7,134 bases of DNA. Origin: Thermoguttaceae bacterium. GTDB lineage: Bacteria > Planctomycetota > Planctomycetia > Pirellulales > Thermoguttaceae. Of the stretch, positions 4,580-7,134 are shown piece after piece; the first letter of the stretch is position 1, and the number at the start of each line of letters is the position of its first letter. The DNA lies in contig JAQVID010000152.1 in assembly GCA_028695865.1 (NCBI GenBank), forward strand, positions 1 through 7,134, read 5' to 3'. A model generated the notes under the pieces. That model saw only the letters and a program-made list of their open reading frames with translations. It did not search any database and had not been told where the DNA came from. Both the position numbers and the translations under genes were made by a program.

Positions 4580-6118
4580 ATGCTCGCAAAGCTTCAAACG
4601 TTTTCTTTGCTTGGAATCGAAGCTGTATCCGTTGAGGTCGAAGTCGATATTTCCCAAATCCCTGACAGCAAGATTCTGCTTGTCGGACTCCCTGAAACCG
4701 TCGTAAAAGAGAGTACAACCCGGGTTGCGCGATCGATCGTCAATTCCGGTTTTCATGTCCCGATTACCCAGGTCGTTATTAACCTGGCTCCGGCTGACCT
4801 TCCCAAGCACGCCGCAACGTTTGATCTGCCCATTGCCCTGGGCTTAATTAGCGATGATACGCATTTGATTCCCGAATATCTGGCTTCTTATGCCATCGTG
4901 GGCGAACTTGCGCTCGACGGATCGACCCGCTCGTGTAAAGGCGTACTTGCCATGGCTCTGGCCGCGGCCAAATCCCGGTCGCTCAAAGGTATCCTTGTCC
5001 CGTCTGAAAACGCCAAAGAAGCGTCGGTGGTCGAAGGAATTGACGTCATTCCGATTTCTCATCTGTGCCAGGCCGTCGGGTTTCTTTCCGGTGAACTTGA
5101 GATGGAGCCGCTTCCCTGTTTGTCCGACGAGGTCTTTGACGCTTTGAACAAATACGAAATCGACTTCGCCGAGGTTCGCGGTCAGGAATCGGCCAAACGG
5201 GCTCTGACCGTCGCCGCGGCTGGCGGACACAATATCCTGATGGTTGGCCCGCCCGGTACCGGTAAGACCATGCTCGCCAAACGTTTCTGTACCGTTTTGC
5301 CGTCGCTCAATCTGGACGAGTCGCTTGAGACAACGCAAATTTACAGCGCGCTTGGCCGTACCAGTCAGGATACCCCGCTGGTCGTTACACGTCCCTTCCG
5401 CGAACCTCATCACACCATCAGCGAAGCCGGACTCGTCGGCGGAGGAAATCCGCCCTCGCCCGGAGAAATCAGTTTGGCGCACAACGGGGTCTTGTTCCTC
5501 GACGAGTTGCCCGAGTTCAATCGCCGCACACTGGAGGTCTTGCGTCAGCCGCTCGAAGACGGCAGGGTGACCATTTCCCGGGCAAGTCAATCCAGTACAT
5601 TTCCCGCCGATTTTATTCTCATTGCCGCACTCAATCCGTGTCCTTGCGGATACCGGAACGATCCAAGAAGAACGTGCCGATGTTCTCCGCAGCAGATCGA
5701 AAAGTACATGTCGAAAATCAGTGGACCATTACTCGACCGAATTGACATTCACATTGAAGTTCCGCCGGTCGATTATTCGGAGCTTTCGTCCCGGACCGCG
5801 GGAACTTCCAGCGATGACATTCGCCGTCAGGTCATAGCCGCGCGAGCAATTCAAGCCGAACGATTCAAACGAAGCAAGGCCCGGTACAATGCCGACATGA
5901 CGCACCGTCAGGTTCAAACGTTGTGCCAACTTGATAAGGAAGGACACGCCATTCTGGAAGCGGCCATGACCCGGTTTGGTCTTTCCGCCCGGGCACACGA
6001 CAAAATATTGCGGGTCGCTCGCACCATCGCCGACCTGGAGCATTCCGAAACCATTCAATGCGAACACCTCCATGAGGCCATCGCTTACCGAACATTGGAC
6101 AGGAAACTGAACCAATAA
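4580..6118 (+). CDS. comM: YifB/ComM-family Mg-chelatase-like AAA+ ATPase
   Basis: This 512-residue protein is full length for the family. Residues 1-170 form the N-terminal ChlI/Lon-protease-like fold domain (VGLPETVVKES at 35-45 and NLAPADLPK at 68-76 are family hallmarks). The AAA+ core follows: FAEVRGQESAKRAL (196-209), Walker A GPPGTGKT (223-230), Walker B VLFLDE (304-309; D308, E309), and the arginine-finger region LLDRIDI (384-390). A Cys cluster, NPCPCGY and CRCS (C354, C356, C366, C368), probably binds zinc. The C-terminal domain has GLSARAHDKILRVARTIADL (467-486) with the sensor-2 Arg. In Haemophilus and Vibrio, ComM is a hexameric helicase that drives branch migration during natural transformation; relatives also occur in species not known to be competent. 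The ATG at 4580 has AGGA at 4569-4572; a start at 4451 would overlap the regulator and add 43 non-family residues. Confidence 0.93.
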   Translation: MLAKLQTFSLLGIEAVSVEVEVDISQIPDSKILLVGLPETVVKESTTRVARSIVNSGFHVPITQVVINLAPADLPKHAATFDLPIALGLISDDTHLIPEYLASYAIVGELALDGSTRSCKGVLAMALAAAKSRSLKGILVPSENAKEASVVEGIDVIPISHLCQAVGFLSGELEMEPLPCLSDEVFDALNKYEIDFAEVRGQESAKRALTVAAAGGHNILMVGPPGTGKTMLAKRFCTVLPSLNLDESLETTQIYSALGRTSQDTPLVVTRPFREPHHTISEAGLVGGGNPPSPGEISLAHNGVLFLDELPEFNRRTLEVLRQPLEDGRVTISRASQSSTFPADFILIAALNPCPCGYRNDPRRTCRCSPQQIEKYMSKISGPLLDRIDIHIEVPPVDYSELSSRTAGTSSDDIRRQVIAARAIQAERFKRSKARYNADMTHRQVQTLCQLDKEGHAILEAAMTRFGLSARAHDKILRVARTIADLEHSETIQCEHLHEAIAYRTLDRKLNQ

Positions 6119-6161
6119 CCAACAATAGAAACCAACCATTCAATTAAATGAAAGTTCAATC

Positions 6162-6914
6162 ATGACGGAGACAACACCAAAAAAACTTCCCATCGCTGTA
6201 TTGATTTCCGGGACGGGACGTTCTCTGAATAATTTGATTCATCTGATCAATCAGGACAAGCTTGATTGCGAAATCAAGATCGTGATCGCCAGTACGAAAT
6301 CAGCCTCGGGTATCCAATACGCAGAAAAGGCGATGATTCCCATTGAAATCATTGAGCGCTCTTATTATGAATCGAGCGAAGGTTTCAGCGAAGCGGTTTT
6401 TCAGGAATGCGCTTTGGCCGGTGTGGAACTTGTCGTTCTGGCCGGGTATCTGAAATTGCTTCACGTCCCGGAGCGTTATCACAACAAAGTGGTGAACATT
6501 CATCCGTCGCTTGTTCCCAGTTTCAGCGGTAAGGGTTTTTACGGGCACAAGGTTCACGACGCGGCTTTGGAACACGGGGTCCGCGTGACAGGTTGCACCG
6601 TTCACTTTGTCGATAATGATTATGATCGCGGTCCGGTCATTCTTCAACGTATTGTACCGGTCTACGATACCGACGACACGCAGACGCTCAACGATCGCGT
6701 TTTTTATGATGCTGAATGCAAAGCGTATCCGGAAGCGACTCAGCTCCTGGCCGAAGGACGTATTAAGGTCGAAGGTCGAAAAGTCCACATTCTTCCTCCT
6801 GTCGATAAGTCCCGTCCAAGAGAGGAAGGCGTTTTTGACGGCCAACAGCCCTCTTCTCCGCCGCAAACCCGTGGTCTCAATTCAGAAGACGAACTTCCGC
6901 ACCAATTCGGCTGA
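6162..6914 (+). CDS. purN: Phosphoribosylglycinamide formyltransferase PurN
   Basis: PurN transfers a formyl group from 10-formyltetrahydrofolate to glycinamide ribonucleotide (GAR), the third step of de novo purine synthesis in the cytoplasm. The family signature is clear. IAVLISGTGRSLNNLI (11-26) is the phosphate-binding loop. VVLAGYLKLL (91-100) precedes VVNIHPSLVPSF (110-121), which carries catalytic N112 and H114. TGCTVHFVDNDYDRGPVILQ (143-162) carries catalytic D155. The segment after SLVPSF reads SGKGFYGHKVHDAAL, a variant of the GLHTHRQAL seen in E. coli. At 250 residues it is some 35-40 longer than usual: residues 213-250 are a polar Pro/Ser/Glu-rich tail with no family match. The start at 6162 has only a weak GAAAG upstream. 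It follows comM by 43 nt and is probably in the same transcript. Confidence 0.93.
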   Translation: MTETTPKKLPIAVLISGTGRSLNNLIHLINQDKLDCEIKIVIASTKSASGIQYAEKAMIPIEIIERSYYESSEGFSEAVFQECALAGVELVVLAGYLKLLHVPERYHNKVVNIHPSLVPSFSGKGFYGHKVHDAALEHGVRVTGCTVHFVDNDYDRGPVILQRIVPVYDTDDTQTLNDRVFYDAECKAYPEATQLLAEGRIKVEGRKVHILPPVDKSRPREEGVFDGQQPSSPPQTRGLNSEDELPHQFG

Positions 6915-7134
6915 TCTGTTTACTCCGTGCCGTCCCCCCATTCGCTCGGGGGGTGACCATGATGATTATTTTGACGCCCAGCCTGCCCCGGACGCGAAAA
7001 TTTCCCAGAAAATCCCCTTGTTCACGCTCTTGGACAAGTCCCTTATTGCCCGGCATTGCCCAGAACCGATTTCCACGGCACAACACCTTGGGGCGTTTCG
7101 CCTCGTGAGAACGCAAGCAAATTATCGACCGTCT
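6835..7134 (+). CDS. Possible 5' part of a hypothetical gene overlapping purN
   Basis: In the frame one base ahead of purN there is no stop from about 6586 to the end of the window. A TTG at 6835 in this frame follows a strong Shine-Dalgarno-like GAGAGGAAGG (6820-6829), giving at least 100 codons that overlap the last 80 bases of purN. The product begins MTANSPLLRRKP and continues with DDYFDAQPAPDAKISQ; it is Pro/Arg-rich at first and I recognise no family. Codon endings from about 6955 onward are coding-like. No ATG exists in this frame before the window ends. It could also be a chance open frame, in which case 6915-7134 is an intergenic region. Low confidence. Confidence 0.3.
   Translation, partial: MTANSPLLRRKPVVSIQKTNFRTNSADLFTPCRPPIRSGGDHDDYFDAQPAPDAKISQKIPLFTLLDKSLIARHCPEPISTAQHLGAFRLVRTQANYRPS
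6934..6953. other. C6/G6 hairpin after purN
   Basis: CCCCCC (6934-6939) and GGGGGG (6948-6953) flank an 8-nt loop, 20 nt after the purN stop. The expected U-run is absent on the plus strand and also on the minus strand. It could help end or protect the purN transcript, or simply be part of the overlapping open frame, where it would encode a Pro-Pro...Gly-Gly stretch. Confidence 0.35.

Noticed and set aside
4844..5590. A 248-codon minus-strand open frame inside comM
   Set aside because: It mirrors a strongly conserved AAA+ coding region and has no recognisable protein features of its own.
6877..7116. A 79-codon minus-strand frame after purN
   Set aside because: The product is Arg-rich with no family features, overlaps the purN 3' end and lacks a good start signal; the plus-strand frame here has more coding-like codons.

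Overview
The window looks like ordinary chromosome of a mid-GC bacterium. A planctomycete, perhaps a gut-type member of the Pirellulales, is my best guess. It rests on the overall style of the proteins (M24 peptidase tail, NodB-type deacetylase, PurN variant) and on long intergenic stretches full of GC-rich repeats; nothing in the sequence proves it. Starts carry Shine-Dalgarno-like sites (AAGGA, GAGG, AGGA, AAGGGG), and two well-formed sigma70-type promoters can be read directly.

Layout. (1) 1-250: the C-terminal 82 codons of an M24 (Xaa-Pro aminopeptidase-like) metallopeptidase that begins outside the window. (2) 429-1313 (+): a NodB-fold polysaccharide deacetylase-like enzyme without a signal peptide. 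(3) 1314-2226: 913 bp without a believable gene, between two convergent genes. It holds two ~265-bp copies of a repeat 426 bp apart, plus decayed relatives on both sides. Each full copy contains a perfect 15-17 bp hairpin that, read on the minus strand, is followed by a U-rich run and so looks like an intrinsic terminator. (4) 2227-3597 (-): a membrane protein with about eleven membrane segments, read from a TTGACA-N17-GATAAT promoter at 3665-3693. (5) 3694-4245: a divergent intergenic region with a 16-bp tandem duplication, a small hairpin, a strong plus-strand promoter (TTTACA-N17-TACAAT) and a perfect 10-bp palindrome in the leader. (6) 4246-6914 (+): a tight cluster of an ArsR-type winged-helix regulator, a YifB/ComM-family AAA+ ATPase and the purine enzyme PurN. 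(7) 6835-7134 (+): an open frame overlapping the purN 3' end and running off the window, possibly the start of another gene.

How the genes fit together. The regulator, comM and purN are closely spaced (19 and 43 nt) behind one clear promoter, so they probably share a transcript. The ArsR-like protein may control its own operon and thus comM, the branch-migration helicase used in transformation by other bacteria. The deacetylase and the membrane protein would fit cell-envelope glycan work, but they are convergently transcribed and no link can be shown. I see no defence system, CRISPR array, transposase, tRNA or rRNA. The most unusual element is the terminator-bearing repeat at 1353-2200.
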